Origin: Laribacter sp.
GTDB taxonomy: Bacteria; Pseudomonadota; Gammaproteobacteria; Burkholderiales; Aquaspirillaceae
DNA: 35,060 bases
Direction: 5' to 3'
NCBI GenBank assembly: GCA_018055005.1
Contig: JAGPIM010000007.1
Span: 1-35,060 of the forward strand
The notes beneath the pieces are model-generated. The model had not been told where the DNA came from. It did no database searches and was given only the letters and a program-made list of their open reading frames with translations. Shown here in pieces: positions 6,959-17,057 of the stretch; positions within the stretch are counted from its first letter, which is position 1, and the number at the start of each line of letters is the position of its first letter. The translations under genes and the position numbers were made by a program.

Positions 6959-9900
6959 CCGATCGCCGCAATTTCCTTCGCAAGGCCGCCATTGGCGGTG
7001 GCCTCACCGCCTTTGCCGCCGGCTTTGCCACCACCGGCGTGCGCATGGCCGAGCATGCACTGGGACAGGACGCCCCCAACGACCGCCTGCACGGCAATTC
7101 GCTCAAGCCGGAGTTCCGCATCGATCCGGCCAGCGGCCGTCTTGAACCCGACCCCGGCCAGCAGGTCAGCTATACCGCCTGCCTCGGTTGCACCACCCAG
7201 TGCGGCGTGCGTGTGCGTATCGACAAGGCCAGCGGCAAGGTGCTGCGCGTGGCCGGCAACCCGTACAGCCCGCTGTCGACCGACCCGCACCTGCCGATGA
7301 AGGCATCAATCCGAGACAGCTTCATCGCGCTGTCGCGGCAAAACGAAAAAGGCCTCGCCGGGCGCTCGACCGCCTGCGGTCGCGGCAACGCGGTACTGAG
7401 CCAGATGGATTCGCCGTTCCGGGTGCTGACGCCGCTCAAGCGCGTCGGACCGCGCAACAGCGGCCAGTGGCAGCCGATTGCATTCGAACAGCTGGTAAAG
7501 GAGCTGACCGAGGGCGGAAACCTGTTTGGCGAAGGCCATGTCGACGGCCTGCGCGCGCTGCGCAGCTTCGAGCCAATCGACCCGGCCGCTCCGCAGCTAG
7601 GGCCCAGGGTCAACCAGGTGGCGGTATGGAGCAGCGTCAACGACGGGCGCGAGCCTTTCGCCCGCCGTTTCTGGCAGCAGGCCTACGGCACGCTCAACTT
7701 TGTCGGCCACGGCTCGTACTGCGGCGGCGCCTACCGCTCCGGCTCCGGTGCCATGTTCGGCGACCTGAAAGCCATGCCGCACGCCAAGCCTGATTTTGCC
7801 CACGCCGAATTCGTCATCTTTGTCGGCACGGCGCCGGGCAATGCCGGCAACCCGTTCAAGCGTCAGGGCACCTTGCTGGCCAAGGCTCGCACCAGCGGCC
7901 AGCTGAATTACGTGGTGGTCGATCCGGTGCTCTCCAACGCCGACAACCTGGCGAGCCGCGAACGTGGCAACTGGATTCCGATCCGCCCTGGCACCGACGG
8001 CGCGCTGGGCATGGCAATGATCCGCTGGATCATCGACCAGAAACGCTACGACGCCGCCTACCTGTCGCATCCCAACCAGTCCGTCGCACTGGCCGGCGGT
8101 GAACCCTCGTCAAGCAATGCCACCCATCTGGTGATCTGCCAGCCGGAGCATCCCCGCTTTGGGCGCTTCCTGCGTGCCTCGGACATGGGCTGGATCACGT
8201 TCGACAACGAGGAAGAGCGCTACGGCGAAGCCGACGGTTTCGTGGTCCTGCCCGCCGGGCAGACCGTCCCGGTGGCCCATCATGCAGCCACCGGGGCTGC
8301 CGAGCTGGAATACACCGGCCCGCTGGAAGTGGCCGGCAAACCGCTACTGGTTGCCACCTCGTTTTCCCTGCTGGCCGAATCGGCCAGACGGTACGATCTC
8401 ACGGAATACAGCGCGGCCTGCGGCATTCCCGAAGCCACCATCGTCGGACTTGCGCGCGAATTCACGTCGCACGGCAAGCGTGCGGCCGTCAACGCGCACG
8501 GCGGCATGATGTCCGGCAGCGGTTTTTACAATGCCTTCAGCCTGATGATGCTCAACACGCTGATCGGCAACCTGAACTGGAAAGGCGGCACCCTGCGCAA
8601 CGGCGGCGGCTTCAAGGAGGACGGCGAAGGCCCGCGCTACAACCTCGCGGCTTTCCCCGGCCAGACCAAACCGGGCGGCACGCCGCTGGGACGCAACGTG
8701 CCGTACGAGAAATCGGCCGAATTCGCCCGCAGGAAAGCGGCCGGCGAAAAGCCCTACCCCGCCAGCCTGCCGTGGTATCCCAATGCACCGGGGCTGACCA
8801 CCCAGTGGCTGCCGGCGGCACTGGCCGGCAATCCCTATCCGCTCAAGGCGCTCGTCTTGTGGTCAAGCAACCCGGTGTACGGCGTAACCGGCTTGCGTGC
8901 ACAGGTGGAAAAGGAACTGGCCGACCCGAAAAAACTGCCACTGATCGTGTCGATCGACCCGTTCATCAACGAATCCAACGCCTTTGCCGACTACATCGTG
9001 CCGGACTCGCTGATGTACGAATCGTGGGGCTGGACTGCCCCGTGGGGTTCGGTGCCGACCAAGGCCAGCACCGCGCGCTGGCCGGTGGTAGAACCCAAGG
9101 CCGACAAGCTGCCGGACGGCCAGGCGATCGGTCTGGAAACCCTGTCGATTGCACTGGCCCAGGCGATGGCACTGCCAGGTTTTGGCGAGGCGGCCATCAC
9201 CGACACCGACGGCAATACCTACCCGCTCAAGCGACCGGAAGACTGGTACCTGCGTGCCGGCGCCAATGTGGCGTGGCTGGGCAAGGAGCCGGTAGCCGAT
9301 GCCAGTGACGATGACCTTGCCCTCTCCGGCCTTGCCCGCCTGCAACCCGTGCTTGAAAACACGCTCAAGCCGGAAGAATGGCGCAAGGTAGCGTTCGTGC
9401 TGGCCCGCGGCGGCCGCTACCAGCCATACAAGGACACCTACGACGAGGAACATCCCGAGTGGGCCACCAACCGCTGGGACAAGCCGATGCAGGTGTACAA
9501 CGAATCGCTGGGCGCCTCGCGGGACAGCCAGAGCGGCCAGCGTTTTGCCGGCGTTCCGGTGTGGCAGCCACCGCGTTTTGCCGACGGCACGCCGGTACGC
9601 CAGTACTACGACGAACAGGCATGGCCATTGCAGCTGATCAGCTTCAAGTCGCCGCTGATGAACAGTTACGCCATTGCCTCGCCGCGCCTGCGCGGCCTGC
9701 ATCCCAGCAATCCGGTATCGATGCATGCGGACGATGCGGCGAAGCTGGGACTGGGGCACGGCGACCGTATCGTCATCGAAACACCGGGGGGCAAACGCGA
9801 AGCCACCGTGCTGGTTCGCCACGGCATCATGCCCGGCGTGGTAGCGGTCGAGCACGGCTACGGCCACCGCGAACTGGGTGCTCGCGCCCACCGTATCGGC

Positions 9901-10059
9901 AGCCAGCACCAGCCGGAAGTGGCCGGACTGGATGCCGGGATCAACCTGAACGACCTTGGCCTGGCCGACCCGACCGTGAACGGCAAATCGGTCTGGGTCG
10001 ACCCGGTCAGCGGTACCAGCGTGCGCCAGGGCATTCCGGCCCGGATCAGCAAGGCATGA
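6955..10059 (+). CDS. ttrA: Tetrathionate reductase catalytic subunit A, molybdopterin enzyme
   Basis: 1034 aa, close to the size of characterised TtrA. It reduces tetrathionate to two thiosulfate in the periplasm. The twin-arginine signal DRRNFLRKAA is at residues 3-12 with a hydrophobic stretch to about 27. One [4Fe-4S] cluster is bound by C76, C79, C83 and C141. C256 in SYCGGAYRSG is the likely molybdenum ligand. The central part is a DMSO-reductase-family bis-MGD fold (for example NAHGGMMSGSGFYNAFSLMM and SIDPFINESNAFADYIVP). The C-terminal molydopterin-dinucleotide-binding domain is at about 880-1030 (NPVSMHADDAAKLGLGHGDR). Relatives are arsenate and polysulfide reductases; the ttrBC and ttrSR context decides the call. 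The TtrA cofactor depends on Mo-cofactor synthesis, to which the mog gene at 33793 contributes. Confidence 0.92.
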   Translation: MTDRRNFLRKAAIGGGLTAFAAGFATTGVRMAEHALGQDAPNDRLHGNSLKPEFRIDPASGRLEPDPGQQVSYTACLGCTTQCGVRVRIDKASGKVLRVAGNPYSPLSTDPHLPMKASIRDSFIALSRQNEKGLAGRSTACGRGNAVLSQMDSPFRVLTPLKRVGPRNSGQWQPIAFEQLVKELTEGGNLFGEGHVDGLRALRSFEPIDPAAPQLGPRVNQVAVWSSVNDGREPFARRFWQQAYGTLNFVGHGSYCGGAYRSGSGAMFGDLKAMPHAKPDFAHAEFVIFVGTAPGNAGNPFKRQGTLLAKARTSGQLNYVVVDPVLSNADNLASRERGNWIPIRPGTDGALGMAMIRWIIDQKRYDAAYLSHPNQSVALAGGEPSSSNATHLVICQPEHPRFGRFLRASDMGWITFDNEEERYGEADGFVVLPAGQTVPVAHHAATGAAELEYTGPLEVAGKPLLVATSFSLLAESARRYDLTEYSAACGIPEATIVGLAREFTSHGKRAAVNAHGGMMSGSGFYNAFSLMMLNTLIGNLNWKGGTLRNGGGFKEDGEGPRYNLAAFPGQTKPGGTPLGRNVPYEKSAEFARRKAAGEKPYPASLPWYPNAPGLTTQWLPAALAGNPYPLKALVLWSSNPVYGVTGLRAQVEKELADPKKLPLIVSIDPFINESNAFADYIVPDSLMYESWGWTAPWGSVPTKASTARWPVVEPKADKLPDGQAIGLETLSIALAQAMALPGFGEAAITDTDGNTYPLKRPEDWYLRAGANVAWLGKEPVADASDDDLALSGLARLQPVLENTLKPEEWRKVAFVLARGGRYQPYKDTYDEEHPEWATNRWDKPMQVYNESLGASRDSQSGQRFAGVPVWQPPRFADGTPVRQYYDEQAWPLQLISFKSPLMNSYAIASPRLRGLHPSNPVSMHADDAAKLGLGHGDRIVIETPGGKREATVLVRHGIMPGVVAVEHGYGHRELGARAHRIGSQHQPEVAGLDAGINLNDLGLADPTVNGKSVWVDPVSGTSVRQGIPARISKA

Positions 10060-10240
10060 CGGCCCGGGTGGCCCGGCATGGCAGACACGCACTGCCCCGA
10101 CCGGGCCACCGGCGTTACCATGCTCCCGTTGCATGACAAACAGGCAGACATCCTTGCATGTGCATTCACCCCGTCCACCACCGGCCCCACTCCCGCCAGG
10201 CAGCCGGCAGCATGAGCTGCCCGGCGGGCCGTGCCGACTG

Positions 10241-12019
10241 ATGGGAATGCCCCGTCTTGCCGGTGCCGTGCTGCTGGCTGCCAGCCTGTGCCTGTCGCTG
10301 GCGGCTAGCGCCACCGGCATCCGCATCGGCATTCTTGCTCCCACCGGCCGCGAAAGCGCACGCAGCAACTGGGCCGAGCTTGAACGCTGGCTGGGGCAAG
10401 CCTTGCCCGGCGAAGAGCTGCACTTTGCCTATCTGTCACCGGAGGAACTCAACGATGCCGTTTCCCGGCATCAGCTTGAGTTCGTCCTGACCAATCCTGG
10501 CCACTACATCACGCTGGAAACCCGCTACGGCTCCAGCCGCATTGCCACGCTGGAATCCGGCCTGTCACCGCTGGCCGGCGAAGTCATCGGTTCGGCTGTC
10601 GTGGTACCGGCCGGCTCGCCGCTCCAGACTCTGGATGACTTGCGCCGGCGCCGGATCGTGGCGGTGGCACCCGATGCATTCGGCGGCTACCAGATCGCCG
10701 CACGCGAACTGCTCAAACGTGGCATCAATCCGGAACACGACCTGTCTGCGCGGCAATTCACCGGTTTTCCGGTCCAGAACCTGTTTGCCGCGCTGGATGC
10801 CGGCGCTGCCGACGCAGCCATTGTCGGCAGTTGCCAGATGGAGATGCTGCAAGCGCAAGGGCTGATCGCAGCGACCGGTTACCGGGTACTGCCGCCTGCC
10901 GCGCCACCGCCGGCCGGCTACCGGTGCCGGGTATCGACCCCGCTCTATCCCGACTGGCCGTTTGCCACCCTGCCCGGCACTGCGCATCCCCTGTCACGTC
11001 AGGTTGCCGTTGCGCTGTTGACCATGCCGCGTGGCACCGACGGTGCCGGTTTCACCGTACCGACCGACTATGCCGCCGTGCATGGCCTGTTCCGGGACTT
11101 GCAGACCGGACCTTACGCCTACCTTGCCGAATGGAACTGGCAGGACTGGGCCCGCCGTTACTGGGACTGGCTGCTGGCGGGTCTGGCGCTGCTGGCCGTA
11201 TGGGTCTTGCATACTATCCGCGCCGACCGGCTGGTCGAACAGCGCACGCGGGCACTGCGCCAGGAGATGGCCGCCCGCGCCGCAGCCGAAGAGCAAGGCC
11301 GCCGCCAGCGTGAACAGCTTGACCACCTTTCGCGCCTTGGCCTGCTGGGAGAAATCTCCAGCCAGCTCGCCCACGAAATCAACCAGCCGCTGACTGCCAT
11401 CGGCAACTACGCCCGCGGCATGGTCAGGCGGGTGGAAAACGGGCGGATGGAAGCCGACGGCCTGATCGAGGCCGGCCACGAAATCACCGCCCAGGCCGAG
11501 CGCGCTGCCGCCATTGTCCAGCGCGTGCGCACCTTTGCCCGCAAGCGCGTGTCCGAGCGCCAGCCCGTGGCCATTGATGCCCTGGTCGCCGATACCGTCC
11601 GCCTGTTTGCCGTGGCCTGCCCGGGCATTCCGCCGGTCGAAACCGACAACCGCCTGCCGCCCGGTAGCCGTCTGCACGTCGACGGCCTGCAAATCCAGCA
11701 GGTGCTGTTCAACCTGCTGAAAAATGCCAGTGATGCCATGGCCGGCCTGCCGGCATCGCAACGCATCATCCGGCTGGAACTGGCGCCGGACGAAGCCGGC
11801 CGCATGCGGATTACCGTGACCGACCGGGGGCCCGAGCTGGACGCCGGCACACTGTCCCGCATGGGTACGCCATTTTTCACCAGCAAACCGGACGGGCTAG
11901 GCATCGGCCTGTCCATTTCCCAATCCATCATCGAGGCGCACGGCGGTCATCTGGACTGGCGGCCACGCTCCGATGGCCCGGGACTGTGCGTCCTGTTCAC
12001 CCTGCCCCTACTGCCATGA
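10241..12019 (+). CDS. ttrS: Tetrathionate sensor histidine kinase
   Basis: 592 aa from ATG 10241; ATG 10247 and a longer frame from 10133 are alternatives, but the longer one adds a proline-rich piece before the signal peptide and has no ribosome site. The signal sequence AGAVLLAASLCLSLAASA leads into a periplasmic PhnD-like binding domain (about 25-300; IRIGILAP, VVVPAGSPLQTLDDL, GGYQIAARELLKRGINP). One membrane span follows at about 307-326 (WDWLLAGLALLAVWVLH), then a short coiled linker. The kinase has H378 in the H-box (SQLAHEINQPLTAIGNY), an N-box (FNLLKNASDA) and a GLGIGLSIS ATP lid. The FixL-like H-box fits a FixJ-type partner. The stop overlaps the ttrR start. In Salmonella the ttrSR pair also lies beside ttrBCA. 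Confidence 0.9.
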   Translation: MGMPRLAGAVLLAASLCLSLAASATGIRIGILAPTGRESARSNWAELERWLGQALPGEELHFAYLSPEELNDAVSRHQLEFVLTNPGHYITLETRYGSSRIATLESGLSPLAGEVIGSAVVVPAGSPLQTLDDLRRRRIVAVAPDAFGGYQIAARELLKRGINPEHDLSARQFTGFPVQNLFAALDAGAADAAIVGSCQMEMLQAQGLIAATGYRVLPPAAPPPAGYRCRVSTPLYPDWPFATLPGTAHPLSRQVAVALLTMPRGTDGAGFTVPTDYAAVHGLFRDLQTGPYAYLAEWNWQDWARRYWDWLLAGLALLAVWVLHTIRADRLVEQRTRALRQEMAARAAAEEQGRRQREQLDHLSRLGLLGEISSQLAHEINQPLTAIGNYARGMVRRVENGRMEADGLIEAGHEITAQAERAAAIVQRVRTFARKRVSERQPVAIDALVADTVRLFAVACPGIPPVETDNRLPPGSRLHVDGLQIQQVLFNLLKNASDAMAGLPASQRIIRLELAPDEAGRMRITVTDRGPELDAGTLSRMGTPFFTSKPDGLGIGLSISQSIIEAHGGHLDWRPRSDGPGLCVLFTLPLLP

Positions 12020-12669
12020 CCGACATTGCCAGCGAAACTGCCCTGATCCACCTGGTCGACGACGACGCCGCCATGCGCCGGTCGCTGGTCTATCTGCTTG
12101 ATTCGGTCGGCTGGCAGGCCGTGGCCCATGAATCGGCCAAAGCGTTCCTTGCAGCCTATCAGCCAGGCAACGTTGCCTGCCTCGTCCTTGACGTGCGCAT
12201 GCCTGACATGAGCGGACTGGAACTGCAACGGGAGCTGGGCGGCCATGACTGCAACCTGCCGGTCGTGTTCATCACCGGGCACGCCGAAGTCGGCATGGCA
12301 GTCGATGCCATGAAGGCCGGCGCATTCGACTTCATCGAAAAGCCGTTCAGCGACCAGCGTCTCCTGGACGTGATTGGTGCCGCCATCCGCGAAAGCCGGC
12401 GCCGCCTGCAAGCGATTCAGCGGCAACAGCAGGCCAGTACGCGACTGGCCCATCTGTCGCAACGCGAGCTGGAAGTCGCCCGCAAGGTGGCGCTTGGCCT
12501 GCCCAACAAGGTGGTGGCCCGCGAGCTGGCGATCAGCGAAAAAACCGTACAGGCTCACCGGCGCAACGTGATGGACAAGGCCGGGATCAGTTCGGCCGCC
12601 GAACTGACCCGCATGCTGATGATTGCCGATCCCGGATTCGCCGCAGAGCCGGAGGCCGGCAAGCCCTGA
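12016..12669 (+). CDS. ttrR: Tetrathionate response regulator, FixJ/NarL type
   Basis: 217 aa from ATG 12016, overlapping the ttrS stop by four bases (ATGA). The receiver domain (7-125) has the acidic pocket DDD at 15-17, phospho-acceptor D59 (VLDVRMPDMSG) and the conserved lysine in FIEKPF near 110. A helical linker (RRRLQAIQRQQQ) leads to a LuxR-type helix-turn-helix at about 145-205 (LSQRELEVARKVALGLPNKV, ISEKTVQAHRRNVMDKAGI). Its likely target is the ttrBCA promoter region at 4657-5132. No terminator with a T-tract is seen right after it, and the next gene starts 291 bases later. Confidence 0.92.
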   Translation: MTDIASETALIHLVDDDAAMRRSLVYLLDSVGWQAVAHESAKAFLAAYQPGNVACLVLDVRMPDMSGLELQRELGGHDCNLPVVFITGHAEVGMAVDAMKAGAFDFIEKPFSDQRLLDVIGAAIRESRRRLQAIQRQQQASTRLAHLSQRELEVARKVALGLPNKVVARELAISEKTVQAHRRNVMDKAGISSAAELTRMLMIADPGFAAEPEAGKP

Positions 12670-12960
12670 GCGGACAGCGCCTGTCGCACTGCCGCAGCCG
12701 GCTGGACTGACAAGCCGCAGGCATGATCTGCCGGGATGGTCAGCAGCCGCCTGCCCGTCATTGCAGCACAGGAAAACTGTGCAAAGCCCATGATTTTCCA
12801 GGGCATTCGGCTCCATGCGCTTCGCCTCATGGCCACAATCCAGTACCACGGGCAGCGAAGCCGGCGAATCCTCTGCATAATGTCGGTTACGCAGTCAGTC
12901 AACATGCTGAAAGCATTAAGAATAAATCCGCGCAATCCTGACGGGGTGCCAGAGCCAGCC

Positions 12961-15900
12961 ATGAAATTCCCTTCCCGCCTTCGCAAACCCCTTCATGTCG
13001 GACTCGTCACCACGTTGACCCTGGCCGGTCTGGGCGTCGCCGTTTACCTGTCCGGTCCCTTGCTGCTGCGCGGAGTGGCAGAAGAACAGCTCTCCGAAGC
13101 CCTTGGGCGGCCGGTCAGCATCGGCGGGCTGACGCTCAATGTGTTCACCCTTGGCGTGACGGTCGGCAACGTGCAGATCAGCGAGCCGGACGGCAGCACG
13201 CCCTTCGCTCGCCTGGACCGGCTGGAAATGCATTTCAGCCCGCGCTCGCTGCTGGGAGACTGGCGCATTGCCAGCCTTAAACTGGATACGCCGGACATCC
13301 GGCTGGTTCGCTTTGCCGACAACCGCTTCAATATCAGCGACCTGATCGAGCGTTTCCAGACGCCTTCCGGCAAACCGGTCCTGTTCGCCCTGGCAAATGC
13401 CAGAATCCGCCACGGCCGCATTGTCATCGACGACCGGCCGCTCAACCACCAGCACACCATCGACCGGCTGCAACTGACCATTCCGTACCTGTCCAATTTC
13501 CCGGCCGATCTGGATGTCAGTACCCAGCCGGAATTCAGTGCCAGCATCAACGGCAAGACGGTTTCGCTGGCCGGCAACAGCCATGTCTTCCGCGCCGACC
13601 GCCAGACGGTGATGAACCTCTATCTTGACGGCGTGGACCTGGCGCCGATGCTCGCCTACCTGCCCGTCAGCCTGCCCGTCAAGATCCCTTCGGTCCGGCT
13701 GGATACCCGGCTGCGGCTTTCCTACAGCACGCCGCCCAAAGGCATTCCGTCCCTGGACATCAGCGGCGTCATCGGCCTGCGCCGGCTGGCCTTGCAGAAT
13801 GCCGACGGCCAGCCGCTGGCCAGTGCGGAACGCATCGCATTCGACATCGACAGCTTCCAGCCGTTCAATCGTGAACTCAGAATTCGTGAAATCAGCATTG
13901 CCGCGCCCCGTTTTGACCTGATTCGCGCGGCTGACAGCCGCTTCAACTGGCTCAAGCTGGTTCCGCCGACCAGCCAGGGCCGTGGATCACAAGCAGCCGG
14001 CAACATTCCAGGCTGGCACTGGTCCATTGATACCGTCCGCCTGCGCCGGGGCGAGCTCTTCATGCACGATGCCGCCCTGGCCAAACCCTTTGCCAGCGAG
14101 CTCAACGACATTTCGCTGGATCTGCTCCGGCTGGACCAGCGCATGGAGACCCCGGTCTCGGCACGCCTGCGGATCAGCAGTCCCTATGCAGAAAGCGCCA
14201 CGCTCAGCGCCCAGATCGACCCGGCCGGGCGCACGCTGACCGGCGATTACCAGATCGATGCGCTCGACGTGGCGCGCTGGCGTCCTTATCTCGACCCGGT
14301 GCTGGCTTCCTATACCAGCCTGCGTCCGGCATCGCTGCGCCTGAGCAGCCGCGGGCAGCTGACCCTTGGTACCGCCCCGCAGGATGAATGGCGTTATGCC
14401 GTACAGGAAGGTCAACTGACACTGCGCGAACTGGCACTGGACGAACCGGGCAGCACACGACCGGCCATCCAGGCCGACGTGATCGAAGCCAGCGGCATCA
14501 GGCTGGACAGCCAGACGCGCCGCCTGTCGCTGGACACCCTGAACATGAGCCAGCCGGACATCAACCTGCTCCGGCAGCGCCAGCAGGACAACTTCGCCGG
14601 CTGGATCAAGCGTCCGCCGGCCCGGACTGCGGCCGGGCGCCGCAACAACACGCCGGACTGGCGCATCCAGGTTGGCCAGGCCCAGGTTGAACAAGGGCAG
14701 CTGCACTGGAACAGCGTGCGTGAACGCCGGCCGGTAAAGCTCGACCTGAGCGAGCTGTCCGCCCGTCTGCGTGGTTTTGACAGCGCCCGGCCGGCCGCCA
14801 TGCCGCTGGACCTGGAAACCCGCATCAACCGTCAGGGACGCGTCAATGCCCGGGGCCAGCTGAACCTGGCGCAAAGCGCACTGAAGGTGCAACTGAATGC
14901 CAGCCGCGTCGACCTTGTGCCGCTGCTGGTGCCGCCGACTTCACACATCCGCGTCAACATCGCCCGCGCCGGACTGGATGCGCGCGGAGAACTGGCCGTC
15001 GGCTGGCGCGATCCTGCACAGCCCAGCCTGGCTTATCGCGGACAGGCTGCCCTGCGCGATGTGCGCATCCGCGACGAAATCAACGTCGGTACCGAACTGG
15101 CCCGCTGGAAACAATTGGGCTTCAAAGACATCGACCTTGACTGGCAAGCCAGCACCCACAAGCTGCATGTCGGCCAGATCGACTGGCAGCAGTTTTTTGT
15201 GCAGGCGGTGCTGAACCAGAATGCCCGGCTCAACGTGCGGGAACTGCGCGACGACATGACCGGAGCGTCCGGCACACCGGCCGATGCCCCGGCCGCACCG
15301 GCGGTCTTGCCGGCAGCCGCCGCCACTTCCACGGTGCCGCTGGACCTGAGCATCGGCAAAATCCGCCTGCAACAAGGCAGCGTCAACTGGACTGACAATT
15401 TTGTCCGGCCGAACCTGCGGGCCAACATTACCGGCCTGAACGGCGAAATCGGCCGGTTGAGCAGCCAGGGCGGCAAGACGGCCGAAGTCGACCTGAAAGG
15501 CCGGGTCAACCGCGATGCGCCGCTTGTGGTGCAGGGCCGCATCAATCCGCTGGTGTCGCCCATGGCACTGGACCTGACCGCCACGGTAAAAGGCGTGGAC
15601 CTGCCACCCCTGACCCCGTACGCTGCCAAATACGCCGGCTACCCGATCACCAAGGGCAAAATGTCGCTGGACATGCACTACAGCGTGGCCAACCAGCAGC
15701 TCAAGGCTGAAAACCGCCTGTTCCTTGACCAGCTGACCTTTGGCGACAAGGTGGACAGCCCGGACGCCACCAGCCTGCCGGTGCTGCTGGCAGTGGACCT
15801 GCTGAAAAACCGTGACGGCGTGATCGACGTCAACCTGCCGATCAGCGGCACGCTGACCGATCCGGACTTCAGCGTCGGCGGCATCGTCATGCGGGTCATC

Positions 15901-16473
15901 GTCAACCTGCTGCAAAAAGCCGTCACCGCACCTTTTGACCTGCTGGCCCACGCCTTTGGCGGTGACACGGCCAGCCTGTCGAGCCTTGACATGGTGAATG
16001 TGCAGCCAGGACCGGAGGAACGCACCAGACTCGACCAGCTGGCCGCCATTCTGGCCGGCAAGCCGTCGCTGCGGCTGGAAATCCAGGGGCGGGCCGATCT
16101 TGAAGGCGCCCGTCGCGCCCGTCTGGAAGACAAGATCCAGGCCCGCTGGCAGGACCAGGGTGGTGACCCGGACAGCCAGCCGGATGCTGCGGCGCGTGCA
16201 GCCATCATCAAGTCCCTGTACGACGACGGTTCGTTCAAGAAGCCGCGCAACCTGATCGGCATTGCCAAAACCCTGCCGACCGGAGAAATGGAAGCGCTGC
16301 TGCTGGCCAGCCAGCCTGTCACGCCGCGCGAAATACCGCAGATTGCCCATGCACGGGCGCTGGAGGTCAAGCGTTATCTGGAAGACAATGCCGCGCTGGA
16401 TCCGGCCCGCCTGTTCATCGTGGCGGCCGGCGACAGCACCACGGGCAACGGTGTGGCATTCAGCCTGAAATAG
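12961..16473 (+). CDS. DUF748-family AsmA-like envelope protein
   Basis: 1170 aa from ATG 12961. The open frame extends to 12736, but the added residues have no ribosome site and precede the membrane anchor, so the later start is preferred even though its own ribosome site is weak. A single N-terminal anchor ([19 protein letters not shown], about 12-30) is followed by repeated beta-rich AsmA/TamB-like segments ([40 protein letters not shown]). The last 250 residues have the DUF748 pattern: [20 protein letters not shown], then an OmpA-like stretch [20 protein letters not shown]. Family members sit in the inner membrane facing the periplasm and are thought to act in lipid transport or envelope maintenance. 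The role here is inferred from the family only. It follows the ttr genes but is not clearly part of their operon. Confidence 0.85.
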   Translation: MKFPSRLRKPLHVGLVTTLTLAGLGVAVYLSGPLLLRGVAEEQLSEALGRPVSIGGLTLNVFTLGVTVGNVQISEPDGSTPFARLDRLEMHFSPRSLLGDWRIASLKLDTPDIRLVRFADNRFNISDLIERFQTPSGKPVLFALANARIRHGRIVIDDRPLNHQHTIDRLQLTIPYLSNFPADLDVSTQPEFSASINGKTVSLAGNSHVFRADRQTVMNLYLDGVDLAPMLAYLPVSLPVKIPSVRLDTRLRLSYSTPPKGIPSLDISGVIGLRRLALQNADGQPLASAERIAFDIDSFQPFNRELRIREISIAAPRFDLIRAADSRFNWLKLVPPTSQGRGSQAAGNIPGWHWSIDTVRLRRGELFMHDAALAKPFASELNDISLDLLRLDQRMETPVSARLRISSPYAESATLSAQIDPAGRTLTGDYQIDALDVARWRPYLDPVLASYTSLRPASLRLSSRGQLTLGTAPQDEWRYAVQEGQLTLRELALDEPGSTRPAIQADVIEASGIRLDSQTRRLSLDTLNMSQPDINLLRQRQQDNFAGWIKRPPARTAAGRRNNTPDWRIQVGQAQVEQGQLHWNSVRERRPVKLDLSELSARLRGFDSARPAAMPLDLETRINRQGRVNARGQLNLAQSALKVQLNASRVDLVPLLVPPTSHIRVNIARAGLDARGELAVGWRDPAQPSLAYRGQAALRDVRIRDEINVGTELARWKQLGFKDIDLDWQASTHKLHVGQIDWQQFFVQAVLNQNARLNVRELRDDMTGASGTPADAPAAPAVLPAAAATSTVPLDLSIGKIRLQQGSVNWTDNFVRPNLRANITGLNGEIGRLSSQGGKTAEVDLKGRVNRDAPLVVQGRINPLVSPMALDLTATVKGVDLPPLTPYAAKYAGYPITKGKMSLDMHYSVANQQLKAENRLFLDQLTFGDKVDSPDATSLPVLLAVDLLKNRDGVIDVNLPISGTLTDPDFSVGGIVMRVIVNLLQKAVTAPFDLLAHAFGGDTASLSSLDMVNVQPGPEERTRLDQLAAILAGKPSLRLEIQGRADLEGARRARLEDKIQARWQDQGGDPDSQPDAAARAAIIKSLYDDGSFKKPRNLIGIAKTLPTGEMEALLLASQPVTPREIPQIAHARALEVKRYLEDNAALDPARLFIVAAGDSTTGNGVAFSLK

Positions 16474-16556
16474 GCCGGACCAGTCACAGCAGGCTGGCAA
16501 CTGCCGGTACACTCTTGCCCTTGTCATTCACCCAACCTTGTTCAGGGAGTTGCAGC

Positions 16557-17036
16557 ATGGATTTTCTTACCGCGGATTTGTGTGACGAATTCAGTGATCG
16601 CCTGCAGATACTGGCTCCTGGCTATGCAGCATTCGGCGGCCACGCCCGTTTTGCCGGGCGGATCGCAACACTGAAAGTATTCGAGGACAATTCCAGGGTG
16701 CGTGAAATGCTGTCCGAGCCGGGTGAAGGCCGCGTGCTGGTGGTGGATGGCGGCGGGTCACGCCGTTGTGCCCTCGTGGGCGACCAGCTGGGTGCACTGG
16801 CGGTCAAGAACGGCTGGGCCGGCATCGTGGTCTACGGCTGCATCCGTGATTCTGTCGCGCTGGGCCAGCTGCCGCTGGGTGTACGCGCACTTGCCACCCA
16901 TCCGCTCAAGTCGGTCAAGAATGGCGTGGGCGAACGCGAACTGGCCGTGACGTTTGACGGCGTCACGTTCCGGCCGGGTGACTGGTTGTACGCTGATGAA
17001 GACGGCGTGATCACCAGCCCCGACGCCTTGCTGTAA
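16557..17036 (+). CDS. rraA: RraA-family protein (regulator of RNase E activity A)
   Basis: 159 aa from ATG 16557, with GGGAG 7 bases upstream; an upstream in-frame extension is not needed. The central motif [20 protein letters not shown] and the following [14 protein letters not shown] are characteristic of the RraA/HMG-aldolase fold. The N-terminal [10 protein letters not shown] and the total length match RraA of beta- and gammaproteobacteria. E. coli RraA binds RNase E and inhibits its action. Some family members are instead metal-dependent aldolases using the G-D-x-x-G and R-D residues, which are also present here, so the enzyme role cannot be excluded from sequence. The LysR gene follows after 21 bases on the same strand. 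Confidence 0.88.
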   Translation: MDFLTADLCDEFSDRLQILAPGYAAFGGHARFAGRIATLKVFEDNSRVREMLSEPGEGRVLVVDGGGSRRCALVGDQLGALAVKNGWAGIVVYGCIRDSVALGQLPLGVRALATHPLKSVKNGVGERELAVTFDGVTFRPGDWLYADEDGVITSPDALL

Positions 17037-17057
17037 TTTGCTGCCGGTCCTGTTCCC

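Noticed and set aside
8863-10368. Long minus-strand open frame (501 codons) opposite ttrA
   Set aside because: It lies across the end of ttrA and the start of ttrS, has no motif and no ribosome site, and is explained by GC-rich codon use of the real genes.
12736-12960. 75-codon N-terminal extension of the DUF748 protein
   Set aside because: No ribosome site at any early ATG, and the extension would put about 85 polar residues before the membrane anchor, unlike the family.
14941-16527. Long minus-strand open frame (528 codons) opposite the DUF748 gene
   Set aside because: It is antisense to a clear DUF748 protein, has low-complexity composition rich in Gln/Arg/His/Val and no recognisable domain; high third-position GC creates such frames.
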